The position numbers were made by a program, and so were the translations under genes. From positions 1,027,643 through 1,091,642 of the forward strand of contig NW_003314286.1 of assembly GCF_000143415.4 (NCBI RefSeq): DNA of 64,000 nt, written 5' to 3'. The notes beneath the pieces were generated by a model that was given only the letters and a program-made list of their open reading frames with translations, made no database searches and was not told the DNA's origin. Of this stretch, positions 44,415-55,870 are shown one piece after another. The DNA comes from Selaginella moellendorffii. Its lineage: Eukaryota; Streptophyta; Lycopodiopsida; Selaginellales; Selaginellaceae. Numbering within the stretch: the stretch's first letter is position 1; each line of letters opens with the position of its first letter.

Positions 44415-46325
44415 ATGATCATGAACAAGGAGGCGAGTCACTACATCCATAGTTCGCGAAATCTTCTCCCCAAGGCGACTTTCGACAATCTCATGACCTT
44501 GTTTCGGAATCTTCGCCACTGCCGCACGGAGTCTTTGATGGGGATTCGACTGCTCCTCGCTCCACACCACCATTGCTGGGAGGAATTCCTGCAGTTTTGG
44601 CCTGGGGGCGAGAAAGCGATAGAACCGCTGGAGATGGAGTGGTTTGGGCCGAGCTACAAGGTTCTGGAGCAGCGGGAGAGCCCTAAAGGGGATGGCGGCG
44701 TGCTCAACACTACATTGGGCCTCGCCAAGCGGCCCATCGAGAGCCGCACGACCATGAAGACGGTGCACGAGAAGGCGCTGTTCGATTGCGAGGACGAGCA
44801 ATTCGAGACCGACATGGCGATCGGGCACCTCGGCTGGGCGATCGATCTCATCGCGCGGCTCACGGAAACAAGGACGAAAATCGGCAGGAAGAGGGACTTG
44901 GATCTCCTGGTGGCTCGACTGTCGATGGCGCTGCAATGGAGCAAGGCCCAGGTGATCGAGTTACTGCGCAAGGAGGAAGCAGCGGAGGTTTGCTCGCGGC
45001 TCCGGGACGCCAAGGATGCCATGCTCAAGAACAGGGAAAAGGTTCGTACGGAATGGGCCACGGCGTACAGGGAACACACCGGTCACCCCGCGGCGCCGTA
45101 CGGGGACGTACCGGTCATCGCCGCCGACAGCGCGTTGGTGGCCGAGATCCGCGAGGCACACGACAGGAACTCCGCGACCCACTCGCACTACTCCCTCTTG
45201 TCGGCGCTCTTGCCGGCCGACATTGTCCTCGACATACGCACGGACGACACCGTCAACGTAGACGTCAACGCGCTGGTCAACGGCTGCCTGTCCTCGCCGT
45301 GCCGCTCCTGGAGCTACTTCCTGGGGAATATCCTCGGCCTCGGGGCGCCGGTACCGCCGGTGGACGCCGGGACGCCGCTGTACCGCGCGGACGACTCCCC
45401 CCGCGCCGCCGGCGGCGCCGCGCGGATCTTCTACGGCCCGGAGGAGCTCTACGTGCTACTTCGGCTGTACGCCAAGCTCCACGACCGCGTCTCCTCGGCC
45501 AGGGCGACGTGCACGGATCTGGGAAAGCTTCCACTCTATGCGAATTTCCTCGCCTCGGCACCCGGGAGGGATCCATTCCAAGAACGCGGCTCCGGCGAAG
45601 AATGGAGGAGTGCTCTCGGGCACGGGGTATACACAATCCACGAGCTCCTGGCGAGGATCAGCAAGAACATCCGCGAGCTCCACGCCGACTCCAAGGCCGT
45701 TCAGGCGATCCAGCTCCACGAGATCGAGGCGGCGAGGTGGCGGGGTGGCGAGATCGACGACGGCGGCTACTTCGCCAACGCCAAGTTCGCGCTGCTACCG
45801 TACGAGGGGATCTACCAGTTCGAGGTTGTGGACACCGCTCCCGGGAGGGTGACGATCAACGTGAGGTTTTTTCCCGACGAGTTCTCTCGTGTCAGCGATC
45901 TCAACACGATCCGGGAGCTCATCGGGTACTACGCGCAGCAAGAGTGGGTGGAGGGGCTACTGGCGGATGTGGAGGAGGAGCAGCGGCGGGGGTGTCCCGT
46001 GTTCTTGAGGAGGAACCTCCGGAAGGCCTCGGCTATGGAGGATTACAGGATACATATACTCAATGAGTGTTTGCACAGGGTGACGGAAAGAGGTCACAGG
46101 ATAGTGTGTCACACGGAGGACCTTTTGGTGCGATTTAAGGGGAAATTGGGTCATAAGTTTAAAATTTTCCCTGGGAAGGAGAAGAGGCCGGCTACTGTGG
46201 AGGACGCTCTCGCGCGGTTGAGAGGGAAATTGGCTGATCAGTTTAATGGGACGGACACGAGGAAGGCTATGAACGGAGGGAGAGTGGAGGGAGATCACAG
46301 GGACAAGAGAGTAAAACGCTGCTAG
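44415..46325 (+). CDS. SIN3-like corepressor homologue, short and intronless
   Basis: A single exon encodes 636 residues. Residues 19-66 look like a paired amphipathic helix (FDNLMTLFRNLRHCRTESL, then a second helix). GPSYKVLEQ at 78-86 and ALFDCEDEQFETDM at 121-134 match the SIN3 histone-deacetylase-interacting domain (CGPSYRLLP, FRCEDDRFELDM). FYGPEELYVLLRLYAKLHDR at 339-358 and the ALLPYEGIYQFEVV block match the SIN3 C-terminal region (NLYVLFRLHQTLYERL). By family role it would scaffold deacetylases onto transcription factors. Plant SIN3 proteins are usually about twice as long with three or more PAH domains and many introns, so this may be a retrogene. Codon use in the middle is very GC-rich. 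A second in-frame ATG is at 44421. Confidence 0.72.
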   Translation: MIMNKEASHYIHSSRNLLPKATFDNLMTLFRNLRHCRTESLMGIRLLLAPHHHCWEEFLQFWPGGEKAIEPLEMEWFGPSYKVLEQRESPKGDGGVLNTTLGLAKRPIESRTTMKTVHEKALFDCEDEQFETDMAIGHLGWAIDLIARLTETRTKIGRKRDLDLLVARLSMALQWSKAQVIELLRKEEAAEVCSRLRDAKDAMLKNREKVRTEWATAYREHTGHPAAPYGDVPVIAADSALVAEIREAHDRNSATHSHYSLLSALLPADIVLDIRTDDTVNVDVNALVNGCLSSPCRSWSYFLGNILGLGAPVPPVDAGTPLYRADDSPRAAGGAARIFYGPEELYVLLRLYAKLHDRVSSARATCTDLGKLPLYANFLASAPGRDPFQERGSGEEWRSALGHGVYTIHELLARISKNIRELHADSKAVQAIQLHEIEAARWRGGEIDDGGYFANAKFALLPYEGIYQFEVVDTAPGRVTINVRFFPDEFSRVSDLNTIRELIGYYAQQEWVEGLLADVEEEQRRGCPVFLRRNLRKASAMEDYRIHILNECLHRVTERGHRIVCHTEDLLVRFKGKLGHKFKIFPGKEKRPATVEDALARLRGKLADQFNGTDTRKAMNGGRVEGDHRDKRVKRC

Positions 46326-46477
46326 AACGAGCGGGACAGGCGGAGTTATCTTCAAACTCTCGGGCACTTGCAAAATCTCGAGAGTCCTCCTGCGCTCGGT
46401 TGCATTCGAGTGGACCGATTTGTTTGTATGTATTTTTCTGGCAGCTTCACGAGGCTTTTGTGAAGAAACCAGGAGCC

Positions 46478-48289
46478 TTAGTGTTGTTGCTGCTGCTGCT
46501 GCCCGTCCGGGTTTGGAATCCCGATTGGGGAAAGAACCTGGAGGTCAAGAAGCATCGAATATAAAACAATGTAAGTTTGATTCAACAAACAAACCCGTCT
46601 AGAGATCTCGGCCCGCATTCTAGCTTCTGTTCTTCTCCAGTTCTCTTCCAGTCTTCCAATCTCGTCTGCCAAACGAAGTTCATGAGAGAAAGAAAATACA
46701 GATCAAACGAACTTACTTATAAGGGGGCTGAGATCTTCTTGAGGTCTTCTGGCTCTCAACCAAAAGTAAGGAGACTGCACTTCAATCGAGAGACATCAGA
46801 ACATGTACATAAAAACTTGATCAATGTACCTCGTCACGGCTCGAATCATCGTCAGAGATACTTTCACTATCTCCTTGACAATGCTTTCGGCCTGTAAATC
46901 GTAGCACGTTGTGGACGGTTACATTCTGATAGAAACCTGACCTTTGGTAATCCGTGACAGGATGTCATCCACCCTATACAAACTTCTGGAAGGAATCAGA
47001 AACGAAAATGTTGAACAAATGCATACTTCTCTTGTGGCTTCCTTGAAAAACTTTTTCTCGATCGGGATTTTTCCGGAGACTTGGAAGAGCCGCGTGGTTG
47101 CTGCAAGAAATGGTCTCAGTATGTATACATATAATCCGCAGTGCCACTACCACGCAAATATCGAATTTCGAATCCACTATCTCGTCGTTTAAATCAGCCA
47201 AAGTCTGCCACAAGTCACGATTCAGACAGACAAGTTTTCATATGAACGTGCTTACTTTTCTAACAAACGACTTGTCCTGCTCCATCTTCCCCTTCAAGTA
47301 CTCAAATAATTCAAATGAAGCCTCTTGCCTAACAGGAAAACCGAGCATCGTACAAAGAAGTAAAGGCAATAGAGAGAAAAAGGTGTACCTTGAGAATATT
47401 GAGCGAAGGGTTGTTTCAGCAAGACGCAGCAACTGATCTTTCTTCAACAGAGAGGCTTTCAACCCTCTGCAACATTTCTCCTGCTGTCTAAACTCCTGGC
47501 GTGGAGAAAAAAATGTTTATCAGCGTTTCTTCTTACTCCCACCTTTTCTTTAATCTGTAAAGCCGCCTCTAAACTTTGAACTCTTTCCTGTGAAGTCTCG
47601 GGTTGCTGCAGCATGCAAAACAGCATCCACGTCAAGTCGAAACTCGCGAGAATTTGCATACCTTATTCGAAACTCTGTCGAGTTTCCAGTCGTCTAACTT
47701 AAGCTGGAGATCCGAGATGGTAGTACGGAGATCGGATGATAGCTGCTGGATAGAATCCCCATTTTTATCTCTCGATTCAACAACGTCTTTCTCCTGGTCA
47801 CAAAAAAAACCGCGAATAAAATCTCATACTCAAAACAAACAAAAAAAATCTAAAAGTTATACCATAGAGCAGTTACATTTGATGAAATCTTGCCTGATCC
47901 ACCTGTTCCTTGTGCATCAGCCTCTGCCGAACATCCTCATTGATCTTCTCCTGCCTGCATTGATCGATCCAATTACAAAATCCAGCACACAAAAGCCAGG
48001 ATTACCTCTCGAGCGCCGATAGCTGTGCACGAAGCGCGAATTGGAGCTGCTGGATGACGTGATCCTTGGCCTGCATTGCCGCCTCCCAATTCTGGAGCGC
48101 ATCCCTAGACCTGTTGATGAGCTGATCGTGCTGCTCGCGCAGCTCCACAAGCTGCTCCTCTTTCTTCCCCAGCGCCGCCTGCAATCCAACCCACGCATTC
48201 TTGTCGCCCCCGCCCTTCTTGGGAGGCGGGGTCCCGGGCGGCGATTCGGGCGGATTATTAGCGGCGCTCGCCCTCCGCCTGGCGCTCAT
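46478..48289 (-). CDS. Coiled-coil protein of unknown function
   Basis: Exons 48006-48289, 47903-47954, 47662-47793, 47543-47605, 47389-47495, 47256-47328, 47154-47204, 47027-47100, 46937-46985 and 46830-46891 join in frame. One or two exons between 46595 and 46760 are uncertain, and the last exon is 46478-46537. The N-terminus is Pro/Gly/Lys-rich (PPESPPGTPPPKKGGG). Long heptad-like stretches follow (KKEEQLVELREQHDQLINR, SSDLRTTISDLQLKLDDW, LEAALQIKEKE). A basic Ser/Arg stretch (PEKSRSRKSFSRKPQEK) lies later, and the tail is QQQQQH. No catalytic domain is visible. It is probably a structural or tethering protein. It starts 132 bases from the S8 gene in divergent orientation. Confidence 0.65.
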
Positions 48290-48421
48290 GGGAATCCAAA
48301 AAAATTCCAATCCAACCCTAACCAAAGAATAGACGGCCAGGATTCGTTGCCCTAAGTTTTAGGGTTCTTCGGCGCCGGAGGCTAGAGCGAGGAGGAGGCG
48401 AGGCGGGGCGCGTCGCGAATC

Positions 48422-49535
<1,114 letters not shown>

Positions 49536-50101
49536 GCTGTGTCACTCACTGGTAGTGCTGCTACTCACCCTTCGCTCCGGCAGAGTATGGTCAAAGCTCT
49601 TGTTTTTTGGGAAATTTAAAAAGACAACTCTTTTGCTTCACACTTGCTATGGTTTCTCTGCTAACATCAACCAAAATCAATCGTTGCTTGACGCTTTTCT
49701 ATCTAATTCTTTGTCTTGGGAGAGGATCGAACCTTTGAGCTTTTCTTTGTCCGCATGTGAATCATGCCATAAGCGATGTCTGCCATTGTCTTGTTGCTGT
49801 TGATTGCTTCACTAGCTCTAGTGGGACTCCAAATCGATTCTTTACCCTTTGTGCATCACAAAAGAGGGAGATAGGGAGGACACTGGAGCCCAGGGAAATG
49901 ATCCGCCATAGTCCCGCAAGAGCTAGTGGCGCCACTGGTGATCCTCGCGCACGAGATTACCATGCCAAGTCGCAAACATTCTCCTCAGGTAATTGGCATC
50001 TCCAGGAGAATGGAGCCTCTGCTGCTGCTAAGCAATCGCCAGGAGCGCCACTGTTAATCCGGCTGGTGATGAAAATCTCTAGCCTAGCCTAAGGGATCAT
50101 C
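49536..50101. other. Intergenic and possible RINGv leader exon
   Basis: No coding exon was recognised. A good donor (CTCCTCAG|GTAATTGG at about 49989) suggests a non-coding leader exon of the downstream RINGv gene, but I could not prove the link. Confidence 0.35.
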
Positions 50102-51839
50102 ATGGAAGATAGAGCTACTGTAGTTCATCCTCAAGTTTGCGAGATAGAGGTACTCATTCTTTCCTTTCCTCTGTGTTGTCATGGAACTTTGGTCTCTCTC
50201 TAGATTGACAGACCGGTTGCTAGCGAGAAACGAAGGCCCAGCTTGAAGCTCGAGATACCCTCCAAGCCCGCGGATGTTCCCGGGAAACCTCCGGCGGCGA
50301 CGCCTACGCCGAGATCGAGTGGCAAGAAATCCGTGCAGTTCCAAACTTTCAGTAATGCTCTTCCGCCGCAGCCGCCGCCACCGCCATCCATCTCCAACAC
50401 CCCAGGAGCAGCAACACCCCGATCAAACTTCTCGCTCATGCGGCTCCTCACGCCCCGCTCCGCAAGAACAGTGTCTCTTCCATTGCGATTCACGCTATCG
50501 TCTTCTTCGTCCGCGTCTCCGTCGTCTTCTTCGTCGACAGGGGCCGCGGCAGTGAGTCCAGATGCCATTAGAGAAAATTTGATCTCGTCATCAAAGGTAG
50601 AACTTTTCTTTCTTTCTTTCATCGTCAACTTTGTCATCTCGTCTTCGCAGGACAAGCAGATCAAACGCTCCAGGTCGGCGCTCGATGGTCACCAAAAAGA
50701 GAAGAAGCTCACCCGGCTTTACTCCGGAACGTTTCTCGTCAAGCCGACCACTCCTCGTCCTCGTCCCCGGGAAACTTCACAAGCAGACGACGGAGCCCAA
50801 GACACTGACCATGCCAACGACACCCAAGGTACGTAAACTTCCTATGATCAAGTTCATGGAGGTCATGGTTCCATGATCTGAAAGTTTCAAAACTTTTAGA
50901 CGGCGAGGACGAGGAGATCCCCGAGGAGGAAGCAGTGTGCCGCATTTGCCTGTGCGATCTGGGCGAGGAGGGCAAGACGCTCAAGCTCGAGTGTAGCTGC
51001 AAAGGGGAGCTGGCGCTGGCTCACGAGGAGTGCGCTCTCAAGTGGTTTGGGATTCGAGGCAACCGCGAGTGCGATGTTTGTGGCCAGGAGGTCGTCAATC
51101 TCCCCGTCACGCTCGTCAGGCTCCAGCAAAACCAAAACAATATCAACGCTGAAACTCAAGGTCTCCAGCAAGCTCAAATGGCGCAAATGAGTGCTCTCAA
51201 CAGGTAGATTCGTCTATCTCGCTCTACAGCTTTGTAGATTCCATGGTGTCCTTCCAGGATATGGCATGACGTTCCCGTGCTCGTCATGATCAGCATGCTC
51301 ACGTACTTTTGCCTCCTGGAGCAGCTACTGGTGATAATTCTCTGATGATTTCGATTGATTTGCGAAGTTCTGGGATGGATTTCTTTGTTGCCTACTACAG
51401 GTGAGACGAAAGGGCCCTCGAGCATTGATGCTAGCTCTGCCATTCGCCGTCATGTTTGGAATGCTCACTGCCATCACAGCATCAACGCTTGGTAAGATTT
51501 CGTTTCTCTCTCTTTCTCTCGAGCTCCTGTTTGTAACAAAAGATTCTTTCAAAGCACAGTGAGGCGGCGTTGTATGTGGCTCTTTGCCATCTTTCAGGTC
51601 GGTTTTGTCATACTATTTGCGCATGTTTTCTACAGCTGGGTAAGATCACTCTCTTAAAACTTTTTTAGTTCTTATTTCAATCCATGATCCAGATGAAGTT
51701 GAACCCAATCTTATCAATTTCGCTGGCCGGTTTTGCGGGATTCGGATTGTCCATGATCGTGAATGCTCTCCTCCTGGAATGTTGGAGCTGTAGAACAAGA
51801 GCAGCGCGACAAGAAGACGCAAGCCAAGATATCGTGTAA
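50102..51839 (+). CDS. RINGv (MARCH-type) membrane E3 ubiquitin ligase
   Basis: Eight exons (50102-50149, 50204-50596, 50651-50828, 50900-51203, 51258-51330, 51401-51491, 51560-51639, 51693-51839) sum to 437 residues. The N-terminal 200 residues are Ser/Pro/Thr-rich and disordered-looking ([10 protein letters not shown]). A C4HC3 RINGv domain uses C220, C223, C238, C240, H248, C251, C264 and C267 ([20 protein letters not shown], then CDVCGQEV). Three to four hydrophobic segments follow ([32 protein letters not shown] and others). MARCH-like ligases ubiquitinate membrane proteins on endomembranes. Its stop is 16 bases from the stop of the convergent USP gene. Confidence 0.92.
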
Positions 51840-51855
51840 ATATGTACTGTAATTC

Positions 51856-52725
51856 TCACACACTTGTTTTGTGATAGAACAAAATGTATGCATCGCTCGA
51901 GCACCTCGATAGCTCAAAAATCTCTTCCACCACCTCATCGTCAAAGCTGTACCACTTTCCATTTGGGAGTTTGATGGTTGCCGTGTAGTGCCCATAGTCG
52001 GAGTCTCCCATATGGTTAATCAATCCATACAGTTTGTACTCCTGTTCCCAAAGTGTCAAAATCTGTGGAAACTCCACCGTGGTGTCGATCTTCTCCACAC
52101 TCCCCGAAGAATCGCACTTAAACCTTGCCAAATGGAGGATCAAATTCCGTGGGAGCTTCCCAAGCTCCAGTTTCTTGACAGCGTCCTTTTGGTTTCTCTT
52201 GCACTTTGGGCAGTGCCAGGAATCCAAAACATCGTCTTTGGTGTACTCCCGGATGCATGATTCCAGAGAAACCGGCTGCGTCATCTCATGGACTGGCAGC
52301 GAGAGAGAGGTGAAAGATTCAGGCGTGGAGGAGACCATGTTGGAGCACTTCGGGCATTTCACTGTGGATTTGGTTTGGCCCTCGAAGAAATCTGCGACTG
52401 GAGAGGGGAGCTCTGGCCGCACCTTTTTTCCTTTAGGAGGATTCTCTTGCTTCTTGAATTCTTGATCCAGGGCACCCAAAAGAAAATCGAGATACTCCTG
52501 TGCGTCCTGCTGGACGCTCGGATTTGTCAGCTTTGGCCCTGGTTTTACAGACTTGCTTGCGTTATTCCAAATCGCCCTCACCACTTTCCTAAACTCGATT
52601 GCCATCTCACCTCTTACGTTGTCTGATTTCAAGAAGAAGCTAGAGAGCTCTGGAGTGTGAACAACGCACTGTAAAGCACTGTTGGCTGAACAAGAATTCC
52701 CTTGGTTTTGAAAGCCCACAGCCAT
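51856..52725 (-). CDS. Compact ubiquitin-specific protease (C19)
   Basis: One exon gives 289 residues from the ATG at 52725; the longer open frame begins at a non-ATG codon. The Cys box is GFQNQGNSCSANSALQCV with nucleophile C12. The His box is DSDYGHYTATIK with H246, followed by WYSFDDE. Two CPKC pairs (VKCPKCSN and WHCPKCKR) form the usual zinc-ribbon fingers. So the catalytic core is complete, but no extra domains are present. Sequence TATTCTAG|G about 35 bases upstream resembles a 3' splice site, so it may be the last exon of a longer gene; the AT-rich flank shows no further exon. Retrocopy origin is an alternative. Confidence 0.85.
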   Translation of the reverse strand: MAVGFQNQGNSCSANSALQCVVHTPELSSFFLKSDNVRGEMAIEFRKVVRAIWNNASKSVKPGPKLTNPSVQQDAQEYLDFLLGALDQEFKKQENPPKGKKVRPELPSPVADFFEGQTKSTVKCPKCSNMVSSTPESFTSLSLPVHEMTQPVSLESCIREYTKDDVLDSWHCPKCKRNQKDAVKKLELGKLPRNLILHLARFKCDSSGSVEKIDTTVEFPQILTLWEQEYKLYGLINHMGDSDYGHYTATIKLPNGKWYSFDDEVVEEIFELSRCSSDAYILFYHKTSV

Positions 52726-52759
52726 TTGCCTTGCACACAACCCAAAAGAAAACCTAGAA

Positions 52760-54242
52760 TATTTAAAGAAAACAAACAGGAATTAAATAATTAATGTGAG
52801 TGCTTGGTCACAATAATAATTATAAAATAGCAAAATTACCTTTATATAATAAATTTAAATGGAGAGTTATTGATGATAAATGATAATATTAAAATTATTT
52901 ATAAAATGCCTAAAATTATTTTTTAATTATGTTATAAGCTTATATATAAACACATTTCACATTATAGAATTAAACTTCACTACTTAAATACCTATTTTAA
53001 AATTATATAAAGAATTAAAATATTAATGATTTTTAATATAAAAATTTTAAAAATATTTTATTTACTATAAATAAATGATAGACCTTCGCTACATTTACTC
53101 TTGTAATAACAAATATTTCACACTTTTGTCTTTTGTATTTTAGCTAATTGAATAAGTCATTGACATCACACAACCAAATTAAAAAAATTTGAGAAAGGGA
53201 TTTAATATGTAATAATTATATTTTAATATAAATATATTTTAGGTTATAATAGTGACTTTAAAAGTTTTAAACACTATTTTTATAAGGATTTTTTACACAC
53301 TCTTGACAAAATTTTCTATAAGTAAGAAAATGGAATAAAAAAATATGATTATAATCTACTAGGAATTTTGAAAGAATTTTTTTTTTTTTTGGAACATTCA
53401 AAAATTCACAAGAGAAAATGCATATATGAAAAATACCATAGGCCTTAATTGACAAAAATATACAAGTGATAGTAAAAGAAAATACGGAAGTTTAAACATC
53501 CTTAATTTATATTTAGTGTATGGTAATGTTACTATTTTTTTTAGATGTAGTATAGTATATCTTTTATATAATCTCAAAGAGTTAACACAGAAAACATTTT
53601 AATTTTATTCTTCAACATTACTTTCCATCCAACTAAATTCTCTTTAATATCCTTTTTAGTATATTTTCTAAAAAAAGAAAAGGTTTTAATGATCTAAGAC
53701 CCCTTTTGCTAAAGGCTTTTCTTTATTTAGATGCCTTTTGTGCTAAATAATGTATCAAAAATATTTTTCTTTCTTGTGATATAAAAATTTGATTTTGTGA
53801 AAAATACATTAACAAAAAAAACAATTGCATAATGCTGCAAGGAATTTGCTCAAGTTTTAGCATACTATCCTCAAGATTTTGAAGACTGAAGACTAGAGGG
53901 ACCAAGAGTGACAAGCAAATCAACTTTTATCCCTTACATTGTGGTTTAATGCCTTGAAAGCATGTAATAATTGAAGATTAATTCAAGAATCTACAAGACA
54001 GAGTCAAAGGAATCAAAACCAATGGTACATATTATCCCCAAGATCTCAGAAGACATCTGGTTGAAGTACATCTGGTTGGCTAGTTGCACTTAATATATAG
54101 AGATCCACTTGCATGGGATCTGGCATTGGTTGATCCTTAGGACACTGCATCGTGAAAGCGTAAAAAGCAAAAGAGAGAAAGCAGAAATGAGAAACGAATA
54201 ATATATTATCGAAGGTGACAATTATAACTGGGAATCTAAAAC
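52760..54242. other. AT-rich gene-free stretch
   Basis: About 1.5 kb of strongly AT-rich DNA with long poly-T and poly-A tracts. No coding frame has family similarity. It may be old repeat debris, but no retroelement domain could be read on either strand. Confidence 0.5.
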
Positions 54243-55697
54243 TCATGTGTTAAACTTGTGGCGGTCGTGTGGAGTGGAGTAGTCGATGACGCTTCCAACA
54301 GGGATGACGCCATACGGATTGATGGAGGGATGACTTCCATAGTAGTGCTTTTTGATGTGGTCCATGCGGACGGTGTCCGAGATCCCATCCATCTGGTACA
54401 CGTCCTTGACGAAGTTGAAGAGGTTTGGGTACTCACGGATCAGCTTCTTGTTGCACTTGAAATGAACAACATAAACCTGGCATAGGTGATGAATTTGAAT
54501 AAAACTTCGAGAGAAAGCAAGAAAAAAAAAACACCCCAGAGCTTACTTCGTCGAATCTTATCAGCGTCTTGAAGAGCCGGAGATCTGCCTCGGTGAAAAC
54601 GTTTCCGCACAGATACCTCTGCTTTGAGAGGATATCCTCGCAGCGATCCAGCGCATTGAACAGAGCCTCAAACGCCTGCGACAAGGAAAAGAACTTGGAT
54701 TCATGGCTTCCGAACGAAGAAAAACTAAAGAAGAAAAGTTCTGAAGATTTACCTCCTCATAAGGCTTCTGCTTGGTTGCAAAGCCACAGCGATAAACTCC
54801 GTTGTTGATGGAGTCATACACCCAAGCGTTCACTTCATCAATCTTGGCCTGGAGATCTCTCGGGTAAAGGTCGAAGTCGGGACGCTTTGCAAGATGGTTG
54901 AACTCGCTGTTGAGCATGCGGATGATATCAGAGTTCTCATTGTTCACGATAGTTTTCTTTGCTTTGTCCCAAAGAACCTGTTTACGTCAGGCAATCAAGC
55001 TCTGAAAACCTTGAAAGGAAAGAAAGAAACGAAGAAAGAAAGGTAGCGAGTACTCACGGGAACAGTGTACTTTCCAGTGTAGTTTGGATTGGCGATGTCG
55101 TAAAGTTCACGGACAGTCTTGGCATTGTTTATGGGGTCAGGCTGAGCACCAGGTTCCTCGTTGTCAGAGGAAGGAAACGTCCATCCAAAGTGACCCTCGC
55201 CTTCTTTGGTTCTCTCCCACTTTGGTTTTGTGGACTACACGTTACGAGAGAAAGGTGTGAAGATCATCCTCAAGAAAACAAAAGAAGAAGCTTCTAGCAC
55301 TTAGAATTGTCCAAAGCAACAAGAATACATGCCAACCATATGAAGCACAAAAATCGAAGAAAACAACACTTAGATGTCACAAACAAACCATATGAAGCAC
55401 AGGAAATCAAAGAAAACGCTAGCTTCATGCAAGAGCGAGAAAGCTTCTAACTTCCAAAAGAAAGAAAGAAATTCTTTGACATACCGTGACGCCAATAGCA
55501 TGGTCTAAGCCCTTGAGCTTGAGCGTAGCGAAGCACCGGGAAGCCCAGGGACACGCATACGAGATGTAGAGATGGTACCTATCGGCCACGGCCGGAATAT
55601 CACACCCTTCTTTGCTAGAAATCCAGCTGCGAAACGATGACTCGGTGCGCTTGAATTCCCCATCCGTCGATGTCTCATCGATCGCCGTCTTTCCCAT
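54243..55697 (-). CDS. Glutathionyl-hydroquinone reductase (Xi-class GST, ECM4/YqjG)
   Basis: Five exons (55485-55697, 55058-55234, 54753-54977, 54547-54675, 54243-54476) give 325 residues, normal for the family. The thioredoxin-fold N-terminus has [12 protein letters not shown] with catalytic C49. The family-specific block [11 protein letters not shown] follows, then [20 protein letters not shown], the interface strand [20 protein letters not shown] and the GST C-terminal region with [21 protein letters not shown]. The C-terminus has [18 protein letters not shown]. These enzymes remove glutathione from glutathionyl-hydroquinones. No targeting peptide is evident. It is divergent from the release-factor gene, 173 bases between start codons. 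Confidence 0.96.
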
Positions 55698-55870
55698 CGC
55701 TCGTCCAGCTCCAAATCGCCTCTTCTGGATCCGAGCGGCAAATCGCAGTGATCCTCTGGCGATCCCGACGGAGAGAGCCGCCAGATTGACTTCCTGTTGC
55801 CCGCAACGTGGCAGGCATTTCTTTTCTACTTCGATTTGGGTTACTTTGGGCTCTGTTTTTTAGGGTTAAA

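Noticed and set aside
44370-46373. Long minus-strand and third-frame ORFs over the SIN3-like gene
   Set aside because: High GC at third positions opens alternative frames. Only the 636-residue frame matches a family.
47894-47902. Another possible GC donor in the coiled-coil gene (CAG|GCAAGA)
   Set aside because: A GT donor nine bases upstream (CAG|GTGGAT) also keeps the frame, so a GC intron cannot be claimed here.
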